Below are positions 37,458 to 48,471 of a DNA stretch of 64,000 bases, piece by piece. How positions within the stretch are numbered: position 1 is the stretch's first letter; each line of letters opens with the position of its first letter. The notes below the pieces were generated by a model. It searched no databases, was not told the origin of the DNA, and worked only from the letters and a program-made list of their open reading frames with translations. A program made the position numbers and the translations under genes. The stretch is from Zelopaecilomyces penicillatus (taxonomy: Eukaryota; Ascomycota; Sordariomycetes; Hypocreales; Pseudodiploosporaceae), in NCBI GenBank assembly GCA_005765155.1, contig VCCP01000002.1, positions 3,410,001 to 3,474,000 on the forward strand, given 5' to 3'.

Positions 37458-38400
37458 GGTGGCGGCACAGCAAGTATTCGTAGTAGCGGTGCGTGGAGCG
37501 GAGCAGAAAGCAAATCTGCAAGCGGTTGCCCTCTAGATTGATGTCAGAGAGACGACACGAGGCGTTCCGTCGCCCCAGCGAGGGGTCAACCAGCAACTTC
37601 GCGTGAGGCGCGGGGCGGGAGGAGGCAGAACGCGGTCCGGGCTTCAGCGGCGAAGCAAGGGGTGCAGGCAAGAAAAGAAAGAGACAGAGTGTTTGCCTGG
37701 CAGCCAAAGAGAACTGAGGGATCAGGAAAGGCGAGAGAGGCTGTGGGTTAGTTATGCGGCCGCCATTGGGGATGCCGTTCGGTGAGGTTGTGGGAGCGTT
37801 GCGAGGTGTTGCCCTTTTTGTTTCTGTTTACTTTGACCAGTAATAATGTAGATGTGTACACCACTGTACATGCGAGTACAGGCGGCGGTGCACCCTCTGA
37901 CAGGGGCTCTAAGTCAAGCTTGGCGTTGAAGACCACGGTTTGTCACTTGTCACTTGTCACTGAGCGGTGTTCAACGTTGCATCCAGGTCGTCAAGATAAC
38001 GTAGGTGGGTCGCTACATGTACCTGTTTATTTTAGTATTTCATACTAGAACTGTATTTATGTAGACTCCTGCTTGCGAACACGTGTATAGCGGCTAATGA
38101 GCGCTTATATCGATCATATCAAAATATTCAAACACTACTGATAGCTACCAAGAAATGGCAATACAAGGAAAGAAAGCCTTAGTATGCTGTGCATGAACCT
38201 TTGTTGTCCCAGGGCAACCCCAGCCATGGAGGTGCTAAGGTACCGATTAATATACAGATACAGGTACCGCTAGGTACCTCCTGTAGGCCCAGGGTTCTCG
38301 CGTTCCTGTCGCGGGGTCTTGCTTATCGATAAAGCATCATTCATCTCTTGCCCAGACAAAGATTGTGGTATTATATCAACATCGCTCAATATTTGGTTAC
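37458..38400. other. CDK promoter region and 3' end of the IMPACT gene
   Basis: 943 nt between the CDK start and the stop of the next minus-strand gene. It contains GC-rich sequence just upstream of the CDK, (CACTTGT) triplets near 37937-37960 and TACC-type runs near 38230-38280. No gene was seen. Confidence 0.45.
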
Positions 38401-39675
38401 TTACCCATCATCTGTGGTTTGTTTGCGTCGCAAATCAAGGATCTTCTCCAGCTTCAAATTTCCCTTTGCTCCCCATCCCGAAGGACCAGACTCCACGTCC
38501 GGCCGCACCGACATGTACCAGCTCCATGCCCTCCGGTCTAGCTCATCCTTGCTCAACACATCCGCCCAGCTGGCGAATAATAGTCTGAGGGCGCCTAGAA
38601 GCCGGGCTAGATTTTCTTGTTTCTCTTCATTTAGAGACGCAACCGTCTTTTTGGCCTCATGGGTGGACTTCTCCTCACTTGGAGTACTAGCAAAGCTCCG
38701 GAACAGATAGTTCCTCGCTCCTTCGGGACGATGGATAGCCATGCCAACCGTCCATGTTGCGGGTTTCTTATCTTCTGCATCAAGGCCCCAAACAGCCTCG
38801 CCTGAAAATGTCGACTTTCGCTGTTGAGAAGAGAGGGCTTCGTTGATGCATTCACGCATCAGACGCCATCGATCCTGTCCCAGTAGCACCCCGCCGTACC
38901 ATCTCGTGAGGACAACGACCGTATTTGTGATCTTGGCCTCGCGCATCAACTCCAGCATAAACTTGCCGCAACCCGATTCACCATCATCAAACGAAGCCTC
39001 CTGTACGAGGGGCGAGTTCCCGTAGCTAGTCCTCATCGCCCATGCATTGTGACTCGCCGTTTCAAGATCAGGTTCTTGATCCATCAGGGTCTTCATAAGG
39101 CTAGGTCTTGTTGACGGCGCTGAGAGGGCTGCGGCATGAGCAAGAAAGGTTGATGCTCGTGACGTCAATTTCGGACTCGACGTCCAAATTCTGGTTGGCG
39201 TGGACAGTATCTTATCCTGACCCTTGGCAGAGGACTGTGGCGGAGTGGAATCTCCAGACCAGTTGTAATCGCCCCGTTTCAGGACTGGCACTGAACGACC
39301 CATAACGCATACCTTGGGCTGTCCATCTGGTATCGGCATCTCCCCGCCAGCGGGTGGCTTCTCTATGCCTAGACTTATAGCCTTGGACCTTGAATTGGCA
39401 CTCACCACAGCCTGTGCAAGACTGAGCCTGCTACTCGGCGGCTGCTCCGGCATCGTGAAGCGGAGGAGCTCAACTGCAAAGGCAAGCACCAGCGGTGCCC
39501 GGTTAGTTATCAACACCGTACTTCTGATGAGATTCTCGTCCTCTACCAGTGGCAATGCGAGGGAGCCCTCAAGCTCATCCGGTGTCATAGAACTATAGTT
39601 CAGATCGCGCTTGTGAGCCTCCAGCTTGGGCCGCTTTGCGTTTGGAGAGGTGTTCTCCTCAGCCGTACGCTTCAC
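38401..39675 (-). CDS. IMPACT/YigZ-family (UPF0029) protein
   Basis: Single exon, 424 aa. The start MKRTAEENTSPNAKRPKLEA has a nuclear-localisation-like basic run (NAKRPK). The conserved domain at about residues 180-300 carries the family pattern: STFLAHAAAL, ASHNAWAMRTSYG, SFDDGESGCGKFMLELMRE, VVVLTRWYGGVLLGQDRWRLM. These match the YIH1/IMPACT and bacterial YigZ core. Yih1 and IMPACT regulate the eIF2-alpha kinase Gcn2, but they have an N-terminal RWD domain; none is visible here, and instead the N-terminal half is about 180 poorly conserved residues. It is therefore a filamentous-fungal IMPACT-domain relative rather than a clear Yih1, and a Gcn2 role is only a guess. It is divergent from the OMS1-like gene. 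Confidence 0.85.
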   Translation of the reverse strand: MKRTAEENTSPNAKRPKLEAHKRDLNYSSMTPDELEGSLALPLVEDENLIRSTVLITNRAPLVLAFAVELLRFTMPEQPPSSRLSLAQAVVSANSRSKAISLGIEKPPAGGEMPIPDGQPKVCVMGRSVPVLKRGDYNWSGDSTPPQSSAKGQDKILSTPTRIWTSSPKLTSRASTFLAHAAALSAPSTRPSLMKTLMDQEPDLETASHNAWAMRTSYGNSPLVQEASFDDGESGCGKFMLELMREAKITNTVVVLTRWYGGVLLGQDRWRLMRECINEALSSQQRKSTFSGEAVWGLDAEDKKPATWTVGMAIHRPEGARNYLFRSFASTPSEEKSTHEAKKTVASLNEEKQENLARLLGALRLLFASWADVLSKDELDRRAWSWYMSVRPDVESGPSGWGAKGNLKLEKILDLRRKQTTDDG

Positions 39676-40384
39676 CGTCTTCTTGCCATGGGATTTACAT
39701 GCTGTGTGGAAACTCTTTGCGAGTTTGGCATCCCCGAGAGCTTTGTCGACAGTGGAAACAGGCGCCTCTGCGATTTGATCAATGCTTTTGAGTGAGTAAA
39801 ACAGTCAGGTCGTGGTCTTTTATACTGTGGGGGTGTTTTCAGGGAGGAAGCTGATCGGTATTCACCTCTTAAGGCCCTTCGCCTGCAGTGATTTGATGTG
39901 GCCCATTGCGACTATCATGGACACTTTACGTGCCGTGAGCATACGCAGCAACTCCTGCAAATCACCCTGGCTAGCCATCTTCAACACAGTTAATTCAACA
40001 TGCAAGATGCATCAGATAAAACCAAAAAACGAGTCAGAATGAACCCGACGGAAATGCCGGGTGGCTGCTGTCATTGCAAGGAAACTTTGGACGTTTGTTG
40101 TAATGCAAAGGTTACAGGGTTCACTACCTATCCGATATCCAGAGCGCGTCGTTTCACGGTCCTCCAGCGACAGTCAGCCAGTATGACCCGTTGACCCCAC
40201 ACAGGGCTCTGGTAACACCACCGTGCGGCACTCCGAAGTGTCGGGCCGTGCCCACAATCAAGCACCAAATCTAGATGTCTTTTGCCGACAGCTTTGTTTC
40301 TTTCACCCCTCCCTCCTATGTGATATAATTACCAGCCCTAGTTCTCATTTCTCGACGGAAAAAAAAGCACGCTATGCCGCTTCA
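39676..40384. promoter_or_regulatory. Divergent promoter region, IMPACT gene / OMS1-like gene
   Basis: 709 nt between two divergent start codons, so it should contain both promoters. A T/C-rich stretch near 40300-40360 (TTTCTTTCACCCCTCCCTCC) precedes the OMS1-like start. No discrete binding site is claimed. Confidence 0.5.
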
Positions 40385-41660
40385 ATGATTTCACCCTCGC
40401 GCGGCATCGCCAAGACGGTTTGTCTGCAATGGCGTTCGGCAAGCTCGTCGGCGCGGGCGCCGTCACGACATGCTCGCCAGGCCGTCAAGCCTCCTCCTCC
40501 TTCCTCAGTCAAACTTCCCACATCGACCATCATTGCCAAGCCATATAAGCCGTATGTTGCCCCGAACGCTATAGCTGTATCGAACGCTCGCACCTGGAAC
40601 CACAAGTGACACCTCTTATCTTGCCAGGACCCCTCTTAAGAACCAAGCCGGCGCTTCTCCACCACCACCACCACCTCCTCCTCTTCCCAAAGCCGAAACC
40701 CTCCTCGACCACTGGCGCTCTAGGTGGTTTCCACTGACCGGTGCTGCTCTTCTCGCTGGTTTTCTCGGCTTCTATATCTTCGGCACGGCGACCGCGACGT
40801 TCACGGCCTGCCCTTGCTCAGGCAACGGTTCCTGCGAGCATGCCACTCCGACTGGCCGACCCCCCGCCCTGAGCGGAGACAACGCCGAGCAGTTCGACAA
40901 CGAACTGAACCTGCCAGAATGGTGGATGGGCATCACCACTTTGCGCAAGAAGCTCGCGGAGCATGCGACAGGCAATGTCCTCGAGCTGGCTATGGGATCC
41001 GGCCGAAATCTAGAATACTACAACTGGGACCTACTCAGTGCGGCGGTGGAGGGTGTGAAAACGGGCAGCCGACCATTGAAGAGGAAGAATGAAACTCCTG
41101 GGATCACGTCGTTTACTGGTCTCGATATCTCCGTCGACATGCTCGACGTTGCCCGCCGGAAACTTGTCAAAACGGTCCCACCCATGTCCTCGTCGGCACC
41201 CATTGTCAAAGCAAGCTCCATGGTCGACCATACCGGCGGCCAGCTCTCCTTTCTCGATGGCCACCTTCGCCTCATCAACTCGGACGCGCACCAGCCCCTA
41301 CCACCCCCATCATCGGCCCCAAAATACGACACAATCATTCAGACTTTTGGTCTTTGCTCCGTCTCTGACCCCGTTGCCGTTCTCGCCAACCTTGCTTCTG
41401 TCCTCCGGCCAGGAAGCGGTCGCATTGTCCTACTTGAACATGGCAAGGGCTGGTATGGTCTTGTGAATGGTCTTCTAGATAAAAATGCCGGAAAGCATTT
41501 CGACAAGTACGGTTGCTGGTGGAACAGGGATATCGAAGCCATTGTGGATGAAGCCGTGAAGACTACGCCTGGACTTGAGATTGTCAAGCTGGAGCGTCCC
41601 AACGTCCTGCAGATGGGAACATTGGTATGGGTCGAGCTTAGAATGGCGGACAGGACTTAA
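40385..41660 (+). CDS. oms1: OMS1-like mitochondrial membrane methyltransferase
   Basis: Exons 40385-40551 and 40628-41660 with a 76-nt intron; 399 aa. The N-terminus (MISPSRGIAKTVCLQWRSAS) is Arg/Ser-rich without acidic residues, as in mitochondrial presequences. A Pro-rich linker follows, then one membrane span FPLTGAALLAGFLGFYIFG. The SAM-dependent methyltransferase core follows: VLELAMGSGRNLEYY (motif I), FTGLDISVDMLDVARRKL (motif II region), YDTIIQTFGLCSVSDPVAVL (motif IV), and LRPGSGRIVLLEHGKGWYG. The arrangement of presequence, TM and methyltransferase matches yeast Oms1 of the inner membrane, linked to cytochrome oxidase biogenesis. The methyl acceptor is unknown. The small-domain insert between motifs II and IV (about 50 Ser/Pro-rich residues) is longer than I would expect. 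Splicing is supported because exon 1 alone reads into a stop. Confidence 0.85.
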
Positions 41661-42082
41661 TCGCCCTTTCGTTACATGTAATAACAGTTATGTATCAGTA
41701 GGCATGTACATCATGATGTGTTAGAGAAGTGTAATAGAGAGCAAATAATATAATATTCATGAGTAGAAATGAGTGGTATACCCTTTTGTGTATCCCCTGT
41801 AAACAGGAAGCATGCAACCCTCCAAACGCCTAATATAACAACAATGGGTAATAGCCCCCCGCCGCAGTCGCCCTTGACCCTAAAACGTGCAACAAGACCC
41901 AATCTATATGTACAAGAAACGTCTTCATCTTCGAGGTGATGCCATGGATCTTCCAATTCGTTAATCTTCAGATTGCCTTCCCATATGCGAACGTCTTGAC
42001 TCCCTGCGCCAAGTACATAAAACAAAAAACAGAAACAAGATCGGGTATTAAGATACGGATGTAGTCGAGAATGCGGAGACAA
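41661..42082. other. Convergent 3' spacer
   Basis: 422 nt between the stops of the OMS1-like and GDS1-like genes, AT-rich (taatataatattc) near 41740. It probably holds both 3' UTRs. Confidence 0.45.
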
Positions 42083-43313
42083 TTAACATGCATCTAGCAG
42101 GCAATCTAGCTCGTCAATCTCAATGCTCTCGGCTCCTTGGTCCCATTCAAAGAGTTTGCTACTAAGCCTTAGCCAGTTGTCGGTATCGTCCTCTTTCCGG
42201 AAGGGAGTCGCGATGCTTGGCTTTATTGAGGGGCTTGTAAGAAATGTATTTGACAGAATGGGGCGGCTATCGGCAAACCAAATGTCGTCCCGGTAGCCAT
42301 ACTCCATCAAGATAGAATTGCGCTCAACAGTCTCGGGAGCGGGTTTCTCCTCGCTCAGCTTGCGCTTTTGTAGTCCGTCCGCCGTCTGAGTAAACTCACG
42401 TTCATCCTTTTCTAGTGGAGGCGAGTCATGCCGAGGATCGTGAGAGACTCGGCTATGGTAGGACGAAAACGACCCGATAGGGGTGGCAGGCATCGCGAAG
42501 TCGTCATCGACATGATCAAATTCTGGAGGCGACAAGTCGACCTCGGGTGAGGGGCTCAACTCTCGTCGCCGATCGTCGACGTCATCAGACCCGGAATCAT
42601 CTGTGAGGGAGACAGAAGGGGTAACGATCAAGGCGTGGTTGATCGGGGCGGCGTCAAAGTCCGGAAGAGGCTGTCTAGGCCGTGTAGTGAGGAAGTAGTA
42701 TGTTCTGCGAGGGTGTACCGTCTCGAGCTCTTTGGCCAATGGGCACGGGGCCAAAGCACTCCAACAAGGGCGCTTCATGTAAGAGGCAAGACGTGAGGAG
42801 ATGATTGCACAGGGATTGGCAGAGCTGCAGTAGTGTTAGTCTTGGTAGTTTGCGACGAGGACAGGCGCAAGGCTGTACTTACTGTTGGACTGAAGACAGG
42901 TGCTGGGTAAGAACCGTCGCAAGCTCCTTGACGAGATGTGGGCGGTTGGCGGTTGACTGTAGCTGAACGATGACTGCTTCGACGATGTCGTCGTTGATGC
43001 CGTCGAGGTCGATCGAAGGCGAAGACTCGGTGGCGGTCATATCAACGCTGGCGACAGTTGGAGACGGAGGTGGTGTCTGGTCGATGGCTATGGCATCAGA
43101 AACTGTAGAACCGCCATGCGATCTCTTGTGACGTTTGCTGGGATGCGACTCGCCCGAGTCGTCTCGAGAGGCGGACACTGATGAGGACGATGAAGATGTC
43201 GAGGGACGCGCAGCGTTTCTTGAAGCAGCAGCGGCTCGAGCGGCGTGCGAAACGGGAATGTGAATGCCCAGGCTGGGCAAAGACAGCGACTTGCGGCGCG
43301 TATTGTAAGGCAT
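42083..43313 (-). CDS. GDS1-like winged-helix domain protein
   Basis: Exons 43313-42883 and 42824-42083 with a 58-nt intron; 390 aa. The start MPYNTRRKSLSLPSLGIHIP was chosen over an upstream frame extension, which is leader-like. A Ser/Ala-rich segment with a basic run (PSKRHKRSHGG, a likely nuclear signal) is followed at about residues 105-185 by a compact helical block. It reads DIVEAVIVQLQ, RPHLVKELATVLTQHL, then across the splice ANPCAIISSRLASYMKRP and THE-like HPRRTYYFLTT. This fits the GDS1-type winged helix: three helices, then a strand pair. The remaining half is acidic, Ser/Pro-rich and probably disordered, ending in EWDQGAESIEIDELDCLL. GDS1 relatives are nuclear and act in respiration or transcription in yeast; DNA binding here is inferred. 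Confidence 0.7.
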
Positions 43314-46300
43314 GGTGGGTTGTGGTCGGTGAAGACAGAACCGGTGTGTAAGTAGACGAGCAGACAAGCAGATGGGGGGGTTGTTGAAGATGGCGCAAGG
43401 ATTCGAGGCGAGGAGAGGCGAGGTAAGGGCGAGCACTACGACTATTGAATGCTGCTTCCCATGGGAATGGCCTCGCCGTGTTAGTGATGGGTTGTTATTG
43501 TTTGGATGAGGGTATTTGGAAATTCCCAAGGGGGGGGGGACTGGGTCTGGTCGGGGACTGCTGGGAATTGGGGATTGTTTTGGGGCGGTCTACAGACAAG
43601 GCACAGAGTGGATGGCGAGGCCAGGCCAGGCAAGGGGGGGCGTCCGGGAGGCAGGAGAAGGCTCAGCGGTTTCCGGCGTTGGCTGGGAAAAAAAGGCAGC
43701 AAGCACCAGAGCTTGAACTTTTTTTTTCCTTCACCCTCGCCACCATTGGTCGGCAGCTGGCTGCATGCTTGCCGGGTGGGGCCGCTAGACGTCAGAGTAT
43801 GCACGGGCCATGCACCCATTGGGAGGCCGATGATCACTGTGGCCAGGCGGCCAAACGTCCACTGAAGCTCACTGAAGATCGCTAAAGACCACTGATGAGC
43901 GCTGTTACCGCCAGGCAGCTGGGCCACAACCTACGTGCAGGGGGGGCAGGCCTGTGGGGGCTTTTTGGATAGAGGCTTTTGGAGGCGCCGCAATGGGCCA
44001 GGGAGGTGGATTCCGGGTGGACGCGCTGGAAGCCCCGGTGGAAACCTGACACCCAGAACACACCAAAGCACACAGTAACACCAGAGCAACACCAGCCCGA
44101 GGACACCCCAAAACACTCTCCAATGCCTTCTCCAAGGACACCGAGGACGGTCCATGTAGCGGATCATCTGGTTGGTCCGCGATCCGGCATCTCAGGGACT
44201 TGGGCGGGGCATACTAATGGTATCCACACAGACCTTGAACTTTTTTATTTTTTGGGACAGACACAAGACATACTTTTTTCCTTTTGCTGCTGCTATTACT
44301 AGCATGCGACTAGTACAGATCAGGGGAGAGGCAAAGAGAGCCCACCGAGGATCGACCTGGCTTGTATAAACACGGCGGCGTCGGTGTTGTCGGTGTCGTC
44401 GGTATCGTCAGTGTGCCCTACTGGTGTTGACAACAAATACCTATCTCCTACACAGGTTTGTGCAGTATCCTGTCATGCCTCATGTTTTGCCAATCTCGCC
44501 TGCCTCCCTGCAATTACATCATGGCAGGACGGGTGCTACAGCCGCGATGCGCAGCATCTCCATCTTCCTGCAACGATGAACAAAGCAATGCCGTGCCGTT
44601 AGTAGGCAAAAGTAGGTGGTCACCAGTGCAGCCGTCCAGCCGCCCGGCACCTGAAGGCGGCACGAGTCATCCTGAAGCAGCATCTTGGTCTAATAAATAC
44701 TACCACGCCTGAATTACACCACATATCGTCACATACTAAGAATGACTTTTCTTCTTCAGCGACTGCGCCGTCTTTTCGTCTCCGAGAAAAAAAGGAAGAG
44801 AAGGGAAACACCAACAAGAGGAGAGTGGGGTGGAACCACGGACACTCATGACCGATGTAACGAATAACTTTCCCGCCCGTCCATGTTGTTCCCCAGTTCG
44901 AAGTGCCTACACCATGCACCCCGTAGGCTGTGTGGATTATGGCTCGTCGCCTCATTCGCCAATTGGTGCCGAGAGAAACTCTGGGCTCTGGCACACCAAA
45001 CTCGCTCCGCCTGTCCAATGGCTCGCCCGGGCAACAGAATAAACGGTGAGAGGGCGACCAGGAAAAAAGGGATGTTGCCTCCCGCGAGTCGTGACCTCAT
45101 CAATTCGTGCCCAGTTGACTTGAACGACTCCGAGTAAAGTTTCGACGGACCGACAAACTACTATGACGACGATGACAACAACCCCTCATTCTCTGTCAAA
45201 GTTTCTGTCATACAAAAGTCTCCAAGTCTCTAAGTCTCCAATGGTTCGTGCGTGCCCGTGGTACGTACATTGTCTCCGATCCCGCCCCTTGGCAGTGAGA
45301 TGTTTTGGTCTTGTCTCTCACTCGCGTCTTGCGTCTTGCGTCTTTCGCCTGGGTCTCAAGCATGCGGTGCGCCATAGCAACCGAGTGCATTCCCGCACAC
45401 AGGCGCTCAAACGTCCACTGGGGCGGGTCAATCTCAAGTTTTTGCACGACTATTGTTGTTAATCTTAGGGGCTCATATCTTTTTGTACCTCGTGCCCCAT
45501 TGTAATGTTCAGGACGAGTCCACAGTCCGGAGATGGGAAATAAATTGGGGTACATTTGCCTTGGCCAGCTTAGGCCCTTGCAGAGGCGTGGTAAGTTGCA
45601 GTCCAGGCAATGTTACGGAGTAGGCCGCATAACCTGCTCCATAATCATATCCCTCAATGTGGGGTGTCATTGTTCTCGACCGCCATGTTTGCCGGCCTAC
45701 CCTGTAGCTGCAAATGGGGTGGCATATTGCCCAAGGTTTTGGCATGTGGAATGAATCAAATGACGCCAAATTGAAACACAACAAAGACTAAGAAAGCATC
45801 TTATTATTGCGCAAGGTAAGCTGATTGCAGTTCAAATTCTTATTATTTCTGCGCTCATCCACTGAAACAAATACTAGACAAACAGAACCGGACAACTTCC
45901 TTGCCCAGTCCGCCCCTGGTTTCCATCAGATGACCCTTAAAACTCCACAGCAAGCTGTGTTGCACTGCACGATGGGGGTCGTATCAACAGTCTGGGCAGT
46001 AATTTATCACTGCCTAGACCCTGTCAAAGGACCCAACTCAGCTTACAAGGCACGGGTATGAATTGCCACGAGGGGTCCACCAGCACATTTCCAAATGGAC
46101 CGGGGTCCATGCAAGGCCCTGAGCCTCATTTCACCAATCCGGCCCGAGCAACAAAAACTGCATCATACAGTATATTTGTGGCAACGGGCCCCTGCGTACA
46201 TACAGTACGGAAAAGAGTAATAACTTATCAGAGGATGGATCCCAGGGTCGAATGCCTACGATAAGAAAGCATGATTGCCGAAACGAGCTCATCATCAAAC

Positions 46301-47011
46301 AATCGCCCCTCCTCATCAACCCAAGTCAGAAATGAGGGATCTTGGCGTGGACCCCTCTCCCAGGAAGTCGTTGAAGTGGTGGCGCATGCAAATCATCGGC
46401 GCCACAAAGAATATGACAAAACGAATGAGAAGAAATAACAGAATTGTCTAATAGTTGGCTTCGTATAGGCAATTTTGCTGAGGCTGTCCCGCAATTGAGA
46501 GCGATTCGTCAACCTATAGCTTGCCACCACCATGTTGTTGCCACTGCGCCCTGCAATTGACATTCTCATTGATGTTTTAACAGCATGCGGCGAGCAGCCA
46601 GCGCAAGCTATCTCTGTCCAATCAGCAGCAACGAATATCCGCAATCCGATGCCATCCAAAGCCATTCGAATCCATCGTGATGGCCATCTTTAAGCCATAT
46701 GCAGAGCTGCTCCTGCACAAAGGAGCCGGCTAATAACGGCTTCTGCCAAATGAGTCAGATGGGCTTCTATACAGCTTTCTCAGCACATGTAATCTGTCTT
46801 TTTGTAACCCACGTAATAATAGTAAAGCTGAACGTGGTGTGATTGCAGAATATATTATCTATCGTCTTCTCAACCCCTCTTCAACTCAACTCAACCCAAC
46901 CCCACCAAAAGTCGTCAAGCCCCGCGTTTGTCGAAATCCCATATTACAACTCAACTCAACTAAACTCCAACTTTAAAACAAAGAAAACCCAACAACACCT
47001 TGCCGTCCAAT
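43314..47011. other. 3.7-kb gene-poor interval
   Basis: No supported gene. Many overlapping frames of 60-150 codons lack family features and run through short G, T and A homopolymers (for example a 9-G run near 43532, T9 near 43720). A (GTCGGT)-type simple repeat lies near 44373-44410. The last 150 nt before 47012 are rich in CAACTCAA repeats and form the leader of the PhzF gene. Confidence 0.5.
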
Positions 47012-47929
47012 ATGGAGCTCCCTTTTATAACTCTTGACGTCTTCACACAGACACGATACCGCGGCAACCCGCTCGCCGTTGTTACTATCCCTGCTGACGG
47101 ACCCAAGCCGACACAGGAGCAGAAGCAAACCATCGCCCGCGAGTTCAACCTCTCCGAGACCGTCTTCATCCACGACGTGGCCGACCCTGAAACGAACAAG
47201 ACCCGTCAGATTGACATCTTCCTTACCCACTCCGAGCTGCCCTTTGCCGGCCACCCCACCATCGGCGCTGCCGTCTCGCTGCTGCCACAGGGCGTCAACA
47301 AGGTCATCACCAAGGCCGGCCCCATCCCCATCACTCAGACCGGCCCGGACTCGGCACAGGCCGGGATCCCACACAATGTACACCTTCACCAGCGACGCCT
47401 CCGTGACTTGAACCTGGGTGCCAATGATCTCCAATCCGTCGACGAGATCCGTCGGCTTGAGCTCGATGCCCCTGTTTTTAGCATTGTCAAGGGAATGTCC
47501 TTCATCCTTATCGAGCTACCGTCCCTTGAGCTGCTTGCCAAGGTGTGTCTAACTGGCGCCCACTTCCCTGCCCACGAGTTGTTGGACCAAGAATGGCAGG
47601 AGGGTTTCCTCGCCCGGTACTATTATGTCCGCACTGGCTCTAGCCAGACTGCAACCGGTATCCCCACGCTCTCACTACGAACTAGGATGCTCGAGAAGTC
47701 TTTCGAAGATCCAGCGACCGGCTCTGCTTCTTGCTGTTTAGCCAGCTATCTGAGTCTCGAGGGAGACAAGCAAACAACCGACCTTCGTCGATATGAGATC
47801 ACGCAGGGTGTTGAGATAGGAAAAGAGAGCAGCATTGTCGTAGATATTGGCGTCAAGAATTCCTCCATCGACACCGTCACTCTTGCTGGGCCAGCAGTTC
47901 AGGTAATGCGCGGCCATATCACCCTGTAG
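47012..47929 (+). CDS. PhzF-family isomerase/epimerase-like protein
   Basis: Single exon, 305 aa; the ATG at 47012 (MELPFITLDVFTQ) is the first and fits the family start. Seen: FTQTRYRGNPLAVV, the catalytic-Glu segment FNLSETVFI with Glu at about 49, then LPFAGHPTIGAA and the C-terminal DPATGSASCCLASYL, which mirrors the first half as in the two-lobed diaminopimelate-epimerase fold. PhzF in bacteria isomerises DHHA in phenazine synthesis, but fungal members are general isomerase-like proteins of unknown substrate, and nothing nearby suggests phenazines. It is probably cytosolic. The leader is CAACTCAACTCAA-rich. Confidence 0.9.
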   Translation: MELPFITLDVFTQTRYRGNPLAVVTIPADGPKPTQEQKQTIAREFNLSETVFIHDVADPETNKTRQIDIFLTHSELPFAGHPTIGAAVSLLPQGVNKVITKAGPIPITQTGPDSAQAGIPHNVHLHQRRLRDLNLGANDLQSVDEIRRLELDAPVFSIVKGMSFILIELPSLELLAKVCLTGAHFPAHELLDQEWQEGFLARYYYVRTGSSQTATGIPTLSLRTRMLEKSFEDPATGSASCCLASYLSLEGDKQTTDLRRYEITQGVEIGKESSIVVDIGVKNSSIDTVTLAGPAVQVMRGHITL

Positions 47930-48471
47930 ATAATTCATTGCAAACAACAAGGCAACGGCAAGACAAGGACATGCCCAGACATCACAAGGGCCAAGATAAC
48001 CAACAACCAATCATCTTATACGGATCATCATTCATGCCGCCAACAGTGGCACTATCAAGCACGCGCATATCTAGCCAGCCGTTGAGCAATCCTGTCACCG
48101 CATATAACCTTGTCTGACTCAACCAAATCAACAACCAAAATACTCCTCGTGCGCCTTAAATGTTCTGTCACATCGTAGAAAGAAGAAAAAAACACTCTCT
48201 AAATATCTTACATTGAATACAGGGATTACAGAGTGTTACTGGCCACAGAGTGTCCTTTGTCTCCCCAAAGACAAAATATGACTCTTGACCGCTATGACAC
48301 CCACTTACATCTATTCCCATAATATAATCCATTGCCCATGTCCTTGTTGCGTGTATGGTAAGGTCCCCAAACCATGACCGTCACGTCATGTCATCATTCA
48401 TATTACAAAAACGACCACTCCAACCTTTCTCCCAATCGGCTAATTTTGCCCCTGTGCGGTTGATGATGGGT
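47930..48471. other. Convergent 3' spacer
   Basis: 542 nt between the stop of the PhzF-family gene and the revised stop of NOT1. It is AC-rich on + with short A runs. No gene was seen. Confidence 0.45.

Noticed and set aside
47012..47929. Phenazine biosynthesis
   Set aside because: PhzF-fold proteins are common in fungi without phenazine pathways, and no other phz genes are near.
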